From Stagonosporopsis chrysanthemi (taxonomy: Eukaryota > Ascomycota > Dothideomycetes > Pleosporales > Didymellaceae), in the NCBI GenBank assembly GCA_022560025.1, contig JAFISE010000284.1, positions 1-29,057 on the forward strand: 29,057 bases of DNA, written 5' to 3'. The first letter of the stretch is position 1, and every line of letters begins with the position of its first letter. Made by a program: the position numbers and the translations under genes. The notes under the pieces were generated by a model that saw only the letters and a list, made by a program, of their open reading frames with translations, did not search any database and had not been told where the DNA came from. Of this stretch, positions 1 to 10,632 are shown in pieces.

Positions 1-46
1 CCAATCCCCAAGTACATCGCTCTCTTGATCAGCATCCCTCGCATTA

Positions 47-159
47 CCTTTCCCTTTCCCTTTTCTCTTCCCCTCGCCCCTCTCCTTTCCCTTCCCTATC
101 ACCCCCCCCCCCCCCCCCCCCCCCCCCCACCCCCCCCCCCCCAAACCCCCCCCCCCCAT

Positions 160-206
<47 letters not shown>
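47..206. repeat. Homopyrimidine tract running into a poly-C tract
   Basis: From 47 to about 99 the top strand is almost pure C/T, and from 102 to 206 it is almost pure C with isolated A or T interruptions near 129, 143-145 and 158-160. The complementary strand is therefore a long G run able to form G-quadruplex or triplex structures. A proline-rich reading frame crosses it, but that is a consequence of CCN codons and not a gene. Such a long C run is unusual in a fungal genome and its true length is unlikely to be reliable in an assembly. Confidence 0.9.
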
Positions 207-209
<3 letters not shown>

Positions 210-1810
210 CCATCGGAGCCACATAACATGTAATGTACCAGCGGCTCGGGTTTTTTGTGACCAGACACAGCGACTCAAGAACACGTATCGTCCGCCCAGA
301 CGAAATGTGGAGATGATAAAAAACATCATCGTGCGCCTGTCGGTTTTCAATAAATGGAAAGTTTAAACCCGACACACCCGGGAGTTGGTGGGCAAAACAC
401 CGTAGGATATCACGCTTGAAGAAAATGTAACAGTCGAACATTGTGCGCTCGAGTGGCTTTGCCAGAAGTGGACATGCGAGAACAGCGTGTGCACGAGTTT
501 TGGTTCTGGGTACGTACAGTAAGTATATTGTGCTGGCCAGACATTGCAATGTTTCCGCCCGTGAGCTTTAGAGTGTGGCAACGGTGGAGATCGCAAGGAG
601 CAGACTGCATGTGAATGGATGAAATAAGGGTTTTATGTACAGAGTGGGGAGTTGTTTGGGTTGAGCTTTCGATCTGGACAAGTGGTTTTTGGCAGGAGCG
701 AGCTTTGCAGTACATATACGTACGATCCATTTTGAAAGCTTGCGGGCGGAGCGGAGGCGGCAACATGCATCATTGAGTGTTTTTTTTTTGACAAGCAGGT
801 TTATGTAGGAGTTCTGTGTGCTTCGTTCGGGCCATGACGGCCTTTTCTGGAAGTCTTCGCAAACATGTTGGAGGAAGAATGTGGACTGTGTTAACATGTA
901 GAGCAAGATTGTGGATGCTGTTCAGTGTTTGAACAAGGTGGTGCCAAAGGCCATCCAGAGGGAACGCGATATCCCAGAGCAACGTTTTGATTTTGTTTCC
1001 GTGGCCCGCCACGAGCGCAGACATGGAAACGCTGCGTGCGCGTTTGGTATGCGGAAATGACAGAATCTTGTCGTCATTAGAGACAATAGCGAAAGAACAA
1101 CTAATAGTACTGGCAAATCGAAGGCAGCTCGAGATCTTCCAACCTCTTTGCCGTAGGACATGTACAACCATGACAGGTTCTTTGGTTTCAATGGCGCTTG
1201 TTCGAAGACATGGACCTCCAGATGGAGCATGTGTTGATTTACAATTAGGCATGACAGGATTTGGCGACCGGGTTTGATATCTCACATACAGAAACTGAAG
1301 GCAGAATAATTCGAGAAAGACCCTGTTTGTGTAGCTTCAGTGGTTGAACACCAGGTTTCGACAAAGTCATGCACACAGTGACATTAATCAGACGTCCAAA
1401 CAAATAGAGCCGAGAGAGCACCAATTTAGAAGGCAGAGATGCAACGAGACATTGAAGCGATCTTCGGCCATTTCGATTCCATATATCGCACAGCGGAACA
1501 GAGACAGTCAAGTGGATGTGCGTTCCAGTATTCATGTGACTGTCACCCATGTCTTTTACACGATCACCCGGACATGAGTTGGCTTTTGTGGAATTTGACA
1601 TTTGTGTCAAAGAAGATAAAAGGCGTAGAAGAAGGCGCTGCGAGTTACTATGCCAAGGCATGCCGATCACCGGAGCTGCTCGCTTGCAATAAACGTAATT
1701 CGTAGTTGATGGTAAGTACAACATAGATACACAAAAGCAAAGAAGTCGAGCCAGTGCTGGGTATCGTAGCCTCGCCATGCCAATCCAAACGCCAAAATAA
1801 ATGCACGCAA
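207..1810. other. 1.6 kb without a recognisable gene
   Basis: Both strands contain open frames of 60-200 codons, the longest on the minus strand at 1245-1847. None shows a domain, a signal peptide followed by a plausible mature protein, or splice sites joining it to another open stretch. Base composition resembles that of the neighbouring genes, so this is not an AT-rich transposon relic. Part next to 1810 is probably the 3' untranslated region of the RBR ligase gene. A lineage-specific gene or a long noncoding transcript cannot be excluded. Confidence 0.4.
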
Positions 1811-3769
1811 TCACACAAAGAAGGTCTCCAGTACACCTTCGACCCATCCTTCCCAGTCTTTCTTCCCAGCTCTAAAGAGCGTCGTCCTCTTCCCCTTCCC
1901 AACCTCACTCTTCAATCCGATCTGCGCACCCTCACCCTGGCCCTCACCCTGACCCTCCCACCAGTCGGCCTCCGCGCTCTCTTTCGCTCTTTTCAAAACC
2001 CGCTCCTCATCCTCGACACGATAGAGGTCGCACTTACTGCATTCTCTACACGTCTCGCCCGGCCTCTCGCGGAAGTGTTGGCAGAAGTGGTGATATCCTT
2101 CTTCGGCCAACCCTTGACGGCAGACATAGCACATTGAGTATCCGCATAGACACACCAACTTGTTGCAACCCTCAGACTTGACAAAGCCAAGATTGCACTG
2201 TGGACAGGTGCGTTTCACCGCATCGGTCGTTGCGCGCTCGAGTGTCAGGCGGAGGGAAGTAAGTTGGGAGGAGTAGCAGATGTGCGGGTCATGCCAGGGT
2301 GCGGAGCAGGCAAGGCAGGATGCGCGACTGCAGGTTGGGGAGAGACATTCGAACCGGAGACCTCGCCGTTTGAGATGGATACGGCGGAGAGCAGATTGGA
2401 AGGGCGCGAGGACTGGGATGTGAAAAAGAAATGTGAGTTGAGCGTAGACAATGACGAGAAGCAGAACAACTACTTGTGTGGCTTTGAAGCATAGCAGCTC
2501 GAGGAGCGGCACTGATGCTAGTGAAGCCAACACGATCGGACGAGGTTTGAGTCGAACATTCGTGAGTAGACTTGCTTTCGGTTGAGCGAATTCGTCGAGC
2601 TCGGCGTAAGAGCAGAACGGGCATCGAGCAAGCGGTAGCTGCGATTTGATGAGGGCTTCGTTGTGGAATCGTTCGTCAAGTTTCTTGACATTGTCATCGC
2701 CGTCCTTCTCCTCAAGTAATGCGCGGTGGACGAAGCCAAGAGGTATACATCCTTGGCAGTCTCTGTCCGTCATTGGTGCTATGCATTTGAGCGTGCAGAG
2801 TTCGGTGTTGATGTTGCGTGCCCAGCCCTGGTCGTAAAGCGCAGCGCTAATTGCATGTCGAATGCAACGGAAGCAGATGTAGTGGCCGTCCACATCACAT
2901 GTCGACATTTGTTCCAGCATGTTCGGCACGAAGCAGCATTCGCAATCATACATCTCGCACTCTTGTTCGGCCTCCTCTTCCTGCAGCTTCCATGCTAGCG
3001 CAGAGTCCTCTTGTACTTGCTCGTCTCGTTGCTTAGCCAGTTCGGGCACAATCAGGTTCTTGTAGAGTTCTCGATTCAGCTCGTCATCCTTGGTTTTAAC
3101 AAGTAGCGGCGTCCGTCGGCGGCTTGCTCGTGAATCTGCAGCTGTCCAAAGTACCAGCGGGTGATCTTTCGCGGACGGTGCCTTTCGGCGCATGAGGAAG
3201 TTGGTGATGCTAGATCTCCAACTTTTGCTCGAGAGGTCTAGCAGCGTCGGTCGTGCCTGTGTATAGCTCCAGTTGTACTCTGCCAGCACAGCCCTGACTG
3301 TCGAGTGGCTCAAGCCCTTGAACTCCTGGTACAGCGCTTGCTTCGCGGCTTCTTTGTACTGCTTCGAGCGAAAGGTGTCTTCGAGCACCAGAGGCTTGCC
3401 ACGTGTGTCTATCGCAGTGTCTCGTTCACGGTACTTGTACTTGTGTGCGGTTTCCCTCTGCTCCTCTTGCTCGGCTGGCATCCGGTAGCGCCCCCGCACC
3501 CATTTATCTCCGTGCTTCAGCAAAGCTTCAGTTATTACCTGAAGCCTGCTTTCTTCGCTGAAGGACGCCAGCATCTCGCGGAACACCTCAGGCTGCACAT
3601 CGGGAAAGATGTCGCTGAGGGCTTGGAGCGAGACGTTCAGGCTGCGCAGATCAGTCTCTTCTACTAGATCTTTGCGGTACGTAGGCCGTAAGCCGGTCGC
3701 TTCATTTGTGTCTGTCGAGGGTCGCTTGAGTATCGCGGGCCGTACAAGGGAGGAGAAAACAGTAGTCAT
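1811..3769 (-). CDS. RBR (RING-IBR-RING) E3 ubiquitin ligase, RNF216/TRIAD3-like
   Basis: This 652-residue single-exon protein should move ubiquitin from an E2 to substrate through a catalytic cysteine. A CUE-like helical stretch lies at about residues 40-90 and a charged helix at about 235-275. RING1 begins at the CECC cluster (Cys276), followed by an IBR with CLSPTCSRASCLAC. RING2 begins with CPQC at 522; its GCNKLVC segment puts the predicted active-site cysteine at 535. The ending HHFCQHFRERPG matches the RNF216 subfamily. Between RING1 and the IBR, at about 420-450, is a strongly hydrophobic segment (core VVVLLLVIVYAQL) that could span or dip into a membrane. I chose the ATG at 3769 because its context is good (CACCATGA). 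The frame stays open 45 codons further up, but a pyrimidine-rich CTACAG acceptor there suggests a 5' leader intron instead. The C-terminus has a short GEGQ repeat. The family call is firm; substrate and location are unknown. Confidence 0.9.
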   Translation of the reverse strand: MTTVFSSLVRPAILKRPSTDTNEATGLRPTYRKDLVEETDLRSLNVSLQALSDIFPDVQPEVFREMLASFSEESRLQVITEALLKHGDKWVRGRYRMPAEQEEQRETAHKYKYRERDTAIDTRGKPLVLEDTFRSKQYKEAAKQALYQEFKGLSHSTVRAVLAEYNWSYTQARPTLLDLSSKSWRSSITNFLMRRKAPSAKDHPLVLWTAADSRASRRRTPLLVKTKDDELNRELYKNLIVPELAKQRDEQVQEDSALAWKLQEEEAEQECEMYDCECCFVPNMLEQMSTCDVDGHYICFRCIRHAISAALYDQGWARNINTELCTLKCIAPMTDRDCQGCIPLGFVHRALLEEKDGDDNVKKLDERFHNEALIKSQLPLARCPFCSYAELDEFAQPKASLLTNVRLKPRPIVLASLASVPLLELLCFKATQVVVLLLVIVYAQLTFLFHIPVLAPFQSALRRIHLKRRGLRFECLSPTCSRASCLACSAPWHDPHICYSSQLTSLRLTLERATTDAVKRTCPQCNLGFVKSEGCNKLVCLCGYSMCYVCRQGLAEEGYHHFCQHFRERPGETCRECSKCDLYRVEDEERVLKRAKESAEADWWEGQGEGQGEGAQIGLKSEVGKGKRTTLFRAGKKDWEGWVEGVLETFFV

Positions 3770-4302
3770 GGTGCCACGAACGTCTTCAACGCTCCACAAG
3801 CAAGATGATTCGGCGGTGCATCTGGGTGTTGCTTCAGGGAAACCACCAGGATCAGCGCTGTAGAAGGAAAAGGAACATAATAAAGTGTAAAAATAGTTAT
3901 ACAAGGGAAGGGTGAAGCGTGGCGGTGGGTCGAGGTAAAGGCGCGGTCAGGAACGTTCCATGCAATGATCAGCGGCGCAAATGACGCGTCGCTATACAAA
4001 CACGTGATGTAATTTCTACATTGCACAAACATACCACACACATTCTTTGTTGACAACAATGGCGCGACGGATGTTGCCGGAGCTCTCATGTCTACAGCAG
4101 GGTACGTTCAATTCATAACTTCGTCGAGTATGATACCTAGAAATATGTTCATCTATGGTCGGCCAAAAACGAGCTACAACCGCCATTTTACCTCCTATAC
4201 CTGGAATGCAAACATCATAGTTATTTTCAACAGTAGCCAAACAGGTGCCTTGAACGTTCGCTACTCCCGCCACTTCCGATGAGTCCACTTCGACCGCCTC
4301 GC
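3770..4302. promoter_or_regulatory. RBR ligase 5' region and permease 3' flank
   Basis: Both flanking genes are on the minus strand, so this 533-bp gap holds the promoter and leader of the ligase and the 3' flank of the permease. On the minus strand, TTCCTTTTCCTTCTACAG ends at about 3859. It looks like a 3' splice site preceded by a pyrimidine tract, which suggests an intron in the 5' untranslated region. I could not place its donor. No other gene is recognisable. Confidence 0.4.
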
Positions 4303-6254
4303 TCACATCTGGTGAGGATCCACCTCTACTATTGGACCGGTATAGCTCTTTCTTGCAAAGACGACGTAGTACAAGACTGAGAACATGGCAACACCTCCAG
4401 TGACTACAACAGCCCAGTTCATCATTTCAGGTGTTGGGTTGACCTGCGTAGGCCAGAAGCTGAAAAAGATGATGAGCAGGAGGTAGCAGACTGCCACCGC
4501 ATTGTTGGCGACTCCCAGCGTGCCCTTCAGACGCCAAGGTCCCCACGTCAGACTGCGGTCGTATGTGTCGTCGTGGTGAGGCGAGGAACTAAAGATGGCT
4601 AGCTCTGCATTCTGGGTGTCAAGATCGCCGCGCACGCGACGCCAGAGCAGGAGCCCAATGGCAAGCAGATAAGAGAGGTAGAAGCCTTCAAGGACGAGTG
4701 AGATAGTTCCGTTGAAAGCGGCGCTGTTGCCGATGTTAATGAGCGAGAGGAGGGCGGCGAAGACTGTGACAACCAGGATGGCGACCACGGGGATGGTCGT
4801 GCGCTTGTCAATCTACAGAGCGTAAGTCTTGTATCTACTATCATCCGTATAATGACAACTCACCATGCTGAGGGCGTGTGAGAAGGGTAGACCTCTATCA
4901 CGGGCGAAAGACCAAGTCATGCGAGATGCCGCAGCTAAGCAGCCCATTGCGCTGCAAAATTCGAGTGCAATAATGATGCACACCATCACCGTAGCACCGA
5001 CATCCGAACCCACAGACCTCTGGAAGATACGGATGAACGGCGACAGCGACGACTCCTCCGTGAGCAGCTGTTCAAGACCCGTCGCACTGAAGAGCACAGC
5101 GAGAAGAAGTCCGACAGCAAGTGTGCCGTTGATACCAAGACTCATAAGCATCGAGCGTGGCACATCGGTGCTTGCGTTCTTGACCTCTTCTGACATCTAT
5201 CGTAGTTAGATTCCACTCGATTAAATGAACTGCAATGCTTACGTGCACCACCGAGTCAGTTCCAATAAATGCCAAGGCGTTTCCCTGCAGACCGACGAAG
5301 AAAGCAAGAGCCTGAGTCGGCCACTGCCCTTTGTTGTGAAAGGTGGTGAAGACATCCTTTGCGGTGTTGTGTGCAGGAGTGAGGTAGACCAGGGGCACCA
5401 AGATTCCGAAGAAACCCAAGACGTGGACAATCAAGACGATGACTTCAACAGTGGCAAGCGCCCCACTGATGAACACATTGATAAAGACACATAGCAGCAA
5501 TACTGCCCAGAGGAGTAATGTTGCGTGCCAGTTCTCTCTCACGTATGTGTCGGGGTGGTTCAAACTGGCCAGTTGCAGGACTAAATCGGAAACAAAGAAG
5601 CATACTGAAGTGAGCGCTGCAATCCAGCCTATGACAGTTAGCCAGCCTACGTTTATCAGTAAGTCTAGTAATGCGAAGGTCTTAGGGACTTGTGGTACCG
5701 GTGATGTAGCTGAAGAACCGTTTGTTCGATCGCGGTGCAAGCAATGACACCCAATGGTATTGTCCTCCTGCTGTTGGTACGGCACTTGCCAGCTCTCCGA
5801 TGCAGATGAAGACTGAAAAATTACCAAGCCAAATGAGGATGAAACCATATATTAGACCAGCCGGTCCGCCACTGTTCAATTAGAAGACATTCGGTAGGCT
5901 AGGTTGAATTGGCTCACTTTTGGAAGCCGGTTAAGAAGATACTACTCAGAAGTCAGAAAATTTACACTTAGATGCACTTTGTAACTTACACAAGTAGACT
6001 CTCCCATGTGCACATCAACCCACAGGACAGGCCTGTCATAGACACTAGGCCAAAGCGACGCTGTGAACGTCAGCATTGGGCTTACCTCGAGGCCGGTGAG
6101 TACAGACCTTCAACACCTGCTCTTTTCCCACTCTCGCTAGCTCATATCGATCACGGTCGAAATCTTGACCTTTGGCATCCGAGACCGAGTCCTTGTCCTG
6201 GCGGAGACGGAACATGTCGCCGTCAAGGGCCCGGAGCTCAACATGCTTCTCCAT
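4303..6254 (-). CDS. APC-superfamily amino-acid/GABA/choline-type permease (Uga4/Hnm1-like)
   Basis: A polytopic plasma- or vacuolar-membrane transporter importing an amino acid, GABA or choline-like substrate; the exact substrate cannot be read from sequence. My model has seven exons: 6254-6108, 6060-5990, 5941-5918, 5871-5699, 5646-5243, 5196-4864 and 4812-4303. They total 1662 nt (553 residues, normal for the family). Phases are 0, 2, 2, 1, 0, 0 and every junction restores a family motif. The N-terminus carries KEQVLKRRFGLVSM. Next comes FLTGFQNGGPAGLIYG (helices 1-2), then GELASAVPTAGGQYHWVSLL, SYITGWLTVIGW, HMSEEVKNASTDVPRSM and FARDRGLPFSHALS. The C-terminus is short and charged. Oddities are a 24-nt third exon encoding residues 73-81 and a non-consensus GTCTGT donor in the first intron; that intron has a good CTGAC branch site. 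The start ATG has A at -3. The next gene upstream on this strand is the receptor-like gene, 1.6 kb away, so it is transcribed alone. Confidence 0.94.
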
Positions 6255-7896
6255 CTTGAAAGTCCGTCACGTACAAAGCCGCAGTGTCTGCGCGGCTCAA
6301 GCTTAGATAAAAGGTGATGCCGTTGAGGTGACGTGCTGTGCCGAAAGGGAACAAGCCAGCAGATTAGAAATGGAAAGACGGTACTGGAAGGAAGATCGTG
6401 ATACGGGGCACATGCAATGCAAGTCAACCTTGATATTTATCCCCTTTGGAGGTAACGTTGGCCATGTGTTCCGGCAATGACGGTAGACAACGAGCACTGG
6501 GCAGTATGGCTCGGCACAGCACTGAAGCGTTCAATGGGCAAGCCGCTAAGACAACTCTCCGCGCAGCTGAGGTGCATGTTGCTCGCTGCAGTGACAGCGG
6601 CATTTCGACATATTGCACCGCAGTCATAGCTTGAGGAGGAAGCTCGAGGATGAACATTGATTCGTGCCTTGTGTTGCACAGCTGGGCTTGGAGGACCTGC
6701 AAAAAGCGGTGGCATGCATCAGGGCCTTGCCCCTTGCTCCCGTGTCTTCCCCAGGTGGCAGCCACGGATGATCGCTCTGCCCGATTACGCTCTCACTGTT
6801 TCCTCATCACCACAGATTATGCAGCTGCAGTGACTCCCAATCGGCATAGAACTACACCTTCTCCAATCGGTACCAGAGATTGGGTGGCTCTCGGATCTAC
6901 GTAGACGCCGGAACGATGAGAGGAAGCCATGTTATCAATAGTGAGATCCGCGTTGCACAAAGAACAGCGACATGATAGCGTCGTTGAACAGGCGGCATAC
7001 TAACGGATATGAAGGCATGGATCAAGTGGCAACAAAAACGGCTGCCAGTCCGTTTTGATTGAAGCTATGGGCTTCTCGTAGACGGGCTGTAGGACGAACC
7101 AGGGCAAGATCCTGGACGTGAGGTGGTTGGGATGGAGATTGAAGGGATGGTGCGACCTTGTAAGACGCAATCGCTGCGCTTAAGCAATCCGACCCACGTG
7201 GGCTTTCTGCATCACTCAATCACTTTCAGATTCACATACATACTAACAGCTTATCGTAGTGAGGGGCAGAGGAGTTCGTACCTCGTTTGTATTCCAAATG
7301 ACAGGAGTACCAGTGCAAAGCTGTATGTCTTTGAACAAACGACCTTGGCGACTGCGCACCGGAACTCGGCTAGACTCATTTTTCTTACTCCCCCCGCCTG
7401 CATTGCCACCTGCACGTTGCAGCGTCATTAGCGAGCACCACAGCACTCGGTTACCTGCGAAGGTATTCACTGCAGAATGTGAGGCATATCCGATCGTTTA
7501 CTCGTTACCGGAAGCTCGCAGCCAATTGCGCCCAGGCGCACACTTTTCCGTGTCGCTTCCGAGACCCCTAATCGCACATCACACGAGGTACAACGCACAA
7601 GCAATGCACAAAGCAACGATGCGTGCAGCGGGGCCGTGCTAATCATCTACCGTGTACCTGTCATCGACATGGTTAGCTAAAAAACGCGTTCTAATCCGCA
7701 TCCGTAGGCACGTTCGACTGGGTTGACAACAGGACGAACTGCGCCACGAAACGATCTCTCAGTTGATTGCAGTCCACGAGGATAGAGACAAATTTGGCGT
7801 GTGAATGTCGAACGGCCAAGCATCCATCACAGCAATGAAAAAGAATCGGACAGGATCAATTAGGGTCGATGCATTAGGAACCAGAAAGTATACATC
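6255..7896. other. 1.64 kb intergenic region, no gene recognised
   Basis: It contains the permease promoter (near 6255) and the 3' flank of the SAT4-like gene (near 7896). Several open frames of 60-127 codons occur on both strands, for example 7259-7642 on the plus strand. They have low-complexity or arginine/serine-rich translations with no domain, and they overlap on opposite strands as random frames do. I see no transposon remnant and no tRNA. An unrecognised short-exon gene remains possible. Confidence 0.35.
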
Positions 7897-9391
7897 TTAA
7901 CGCAGCACTTTGATCTCATCAACAGAAGTTTCTCGACTTTGCCGTTGCGCCTCCTCCCACTCCGCGCTCACAACTGTTGTCTTCAAGATCTTAGAATTGC
8001 TGCCTATACTGTCGGTTTCCCACTTCTTGTCATTCTCGGGCTTGTCTTTCATGGCTGTAATTTCCACATCTATCCTTCCGTCAGGTCGACGTGGGCCACC
8101 CGGGACGCCAGACGCCGAATTGGAGTGCGTTGTCTTATCTTGCGAAAGCATCGGTAGGAACCGTTTCATCCCACTGTCGTTGCGATTTTTCCTGCTCTGT
8201 GGTCTACTTTGAGGACTCTTTGAATCCGTACTGCTCAACTGGTACGATCCGTCTTTTCTGCGCGAATAACCCAATTCGGATGGCGTTCCGCGGCGACGTA
8301 TATCGTCGGAACCGTAAAGGCCTGAAGGTATCGATTCCAGCAGTGGCCGCAGGTATGGTATACAGGAAGTGAGGATGGTGATACACTCAATTAGTTGAGT
8401 GACAAGCGTCCACTTCCATAGATCCCGAGTAGGGTTCGGTGAGGTGAAACCACCGATGTACGCCATCTGGACAGCAGTTGCGATAATGTCCCTGCGATCT
8501 GTCAGATGCGATGACCAAAGAGGAAGGTGGTAACCGTACAATGAACGTGCTCCAAAGAACGTCAATATGGTCACCTTCTTAGCCGTGCTCATCTGCAGGG
8601 TAACAATAACGTGCACAGGGAATAAGATGAGCGCCAAATCAGTTAACATGTTGATGACACCCATGCCTTGCCAGAAGGCAATCTGCGCACTGTTTTAGTT
8701 GCGTTCGATCTTTGATTAACACAAGATAGACTCACAAAGTCAATGCACTCGACATGCTGGTTGTTGGTGCTGGTGCGCCACGGATGTGTGCTGCCACATT
8801 GGAACGATGTGGCGATCACCGACACTAAACCCCACAGCGCAATGAAGCCTGTCAAGCCGACTCCTAAATGGCGGTGTCTATCGGATGCGGTGAGGATCAT
8901 GAGTAGCGATATTATGGAAAGCTTGGCCAAAGCTAAAGTGGCGATGTACAAAATCTTGTTCGCATACTCGGCCTGCGCAGTAAACAGTCAGCGAACATAT
9001 TCAGAAAACAGACATGCCACGTTGACGGACCTTCAAGTAGGCTTCAATTTGCGTCTCAGTCAGAGTCAAAAACTCGCGGCCCAATCCATTTGCAACTTGT
9101 ATACTAACAGATGCGCCCGACCCAATACTGGTAATCTACACGCGGATTGTCAGTCAAAAGCAAATGATGATACAGCGAGTGGATCTTTCTTACCAAAGCC
9201 AGAACGACAAATACATCATCGATATCAAATCGTCGCCTCAGTGCGCGCTTCGTGATCAGTCTGGTCACGACCGCCAAAGCAGAAGTGATTAGAAGAATCC
9301 AAGTAACAACATTCAAGAAAGGGCCCAAGTTATACCTAGATCCCGGCTGCCGCGGAATAGGATGATGGGAAGAAATGAATATAGCAGTCAT
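7897..9391 (-). CDS. SAT4/PTH11-like fungal rhodopsin-domain integral membrane protein
   Basis: A seven-helix membrane protein of the fungal rhodopsin-domain family, which includes PTH11-like receptor candidates. Exons 9391-9194, 9135-9031, 8972-8736, 8682-8540 and 8491-7897 total 1278 nt (425 residues). Junction phases are 0, 0, 0, 2 and introns are 48-58 nt. Family marks are, in order: an early helix, then RRFDIDDVFVVLAL (residues 53-66), GLGREF, the AEYANKILYIATLALAKLSI helix, an extracellular CGSTHPW with a second cysteine in VECIDF (probable disulfide), and IAFWQGMGVINMLTDLALIL. The soluble C-terminal tail of about 150 residues is rich in Ser, Lys and Arg and fits a cytoplasmic signalling tail. 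No CFEM domain is present, so it belongs to the simpler subgroup. The frame extends 22 codons upstream to 9457. I prefer 9391 because the protein then starts close to helix 1. A two-codon upstream frame overlaps this start. Ligand and function are unknown. Confidence 0.9.
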
Positions 9392-10368
9392 TGCATTGTT
9401 TGTCGAGAGATTGTCCCCGGTCCATGAAAACGTCCGTCGAGTAAGAGTGTGGGGCACAAAAACGCAGAAAGCGAAACAGAAAGTACTGGTGAAGTCGCGG
9501 ACGGGGCGTTTGCAGCCAACTTCAAGCGCATTGCTCGAGAAATGTAAGGTCCTGCTGAACAGACCGCCTGAGAAACAAACAGCCGTATCCTTATCCGCCC
9601 TGGTTTGATGGACAAGTCAAGTACGCGCTTCGTAACATCACAGGCCAGGTAGAGGGGCAGACGAACTCGTAGACGGGTGATACCGTTGTACGTGGTTGCG
9701 CAGTAAACGACGCAAGGTATCCCGAGCGGATTTGATCAACGGTGATGCTTCCACATGTGGTGGAGCTTGTGTGACTGCCTCGGCCTCGAACGTGGGTCAT
9801 ATCTCGTTGGTTCACAATGAATATACGACAAGCTGCGGCGGCAGCAGCATAGCCGAACCATGGCATCGTCCCGCCAGAGACCCAAGAAATTGTCTCAGCT
9901 CACATTGATCGCCATTGCCCCATCATTCGCTGGAGCCAGTCTGGCTGAAGGTCCGAAAGGGTTGGTGTGACATTGTAACACTTCACCTCTAGCGCCGTGG
10001 TACAGCATTCGTCGAGCGAGATGAGCAGAGGCTGTTCTCAGCCGCCGTGAAACATTTGCCAACGCACCTCTGGAGGTAGTGCCCCATCAAAAAGTAGTGG
10101 TCGAAACACAGAGCTGTCAGATGATGCTGATAAGTCCAGCCGGGGATCACCAGGCACCTTGACAGCGATTTCTGCGATGGTAACCAAGGAAGTTGGACGA
10201 TGAATCACAAAGGAGTTTTATCTTCATGTGCGTTTCTAATTCTGCATAAATTTATCTAGTGGGAAAGGCATGTGGTTGGGGAAGCATGAACGACACCACC
10301 AAACAGCGCAAGGGACTGAGCATTATCAGCAAAAGTCGTAGTGAAGCCAAGCAAAAACTACCTACTAT
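9392..10368. other. 977-bp intergenic region between the SAT4-like gene and the small secreted protein gene
   Basis: It holds the promoter of the SAT4-like gene near 9400-9600 and the 3' flank of the small secreted protein gene near 10300. Short frames on both strands (for example 9591-9866 minus, with an alanine run) have no recognisable features. A GC-moderate, non-repetitive sequence fills the rest. I see no RNA gene or mobile element. Confidence 0.35.
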
Positions 10369-10632
10369 TCAACAGTAAATTCTCGCCACGTTTGGAATCT
10401 CTTGGTACAGAGATGGAGCGGCTCTAGTGTTGATGTTGACTGGGTCCGCGATAGCAGCCCCACCGATAGAGAGAGCAGCTCTGCTGTCAACGTTCAATAG
10501 CCCAGAAATTGCCTTCGGGATATCGCTCGTCGACGGATGCTTCCAGCCACACTTTGGAGTGGGTGCAGCAAAACTACTGCTCACCAAAGCCAGCAGGGGC
10601 AGAGAGATCAGGACGGATCGCATGAGGGGCAA
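10369..10632 (-). CDS. Putative small secreted protein, 87 residues
   Basis: The N-terminus MPLMRSVLISLPLLALVSSS is a textbook signal peptide: a basic residue, a leucine-rich core and a small-residue cleavage region ending near SFAAP. That leaves a mature chain of about 64 residues. The mature part is alanine/proline/isoleucine-rich, has only two cysteines (one near its start, one as the last residue) and matches no family I know. It contains two similar segments, SRAALS and TRAAPS, each with Ala-Ala after a single arginine. The frame is short, so chance cannot be excluded; support comes from the signal peptide and from a TATATA-like element about 140 bp upstream. It lies about 0.7 kb downstream of the UstYa-like gene on the same strand. 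A secreted effector-like protein or a processed peptide precursor are both possible, but neither is shown. Confidence 0.5.
   Translation of the reverse strand: MPLMRSVLISLPLLALVSSSFAAPTPKCGWKHPSTSDIPKAISGLLNVDSRAALSIGGAAIADPVNINTRAAPSLYQEIPNVARIYC

Noticed and set aside
25..366. Proline-rich plus-strand open frame and its glycine-rich antisense counterpart
   Set aside because: Both are translations of the poly-C tract with random flanks; no start context, domain or splice support.
1245..1847. 200-codon minus-strand open frame with a hydrophobic start
   Set aside because: No domain or conserved motif, low-information translation, and it overlaps the end of the RBR gene in another frame.
2340..2375. 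TTCGAACC/B-box-like sequence suggesting a tRNA
   Set aside because: It lies inside the IBR-coding part of the RBR gene and has no matching A box or cloverleaf.
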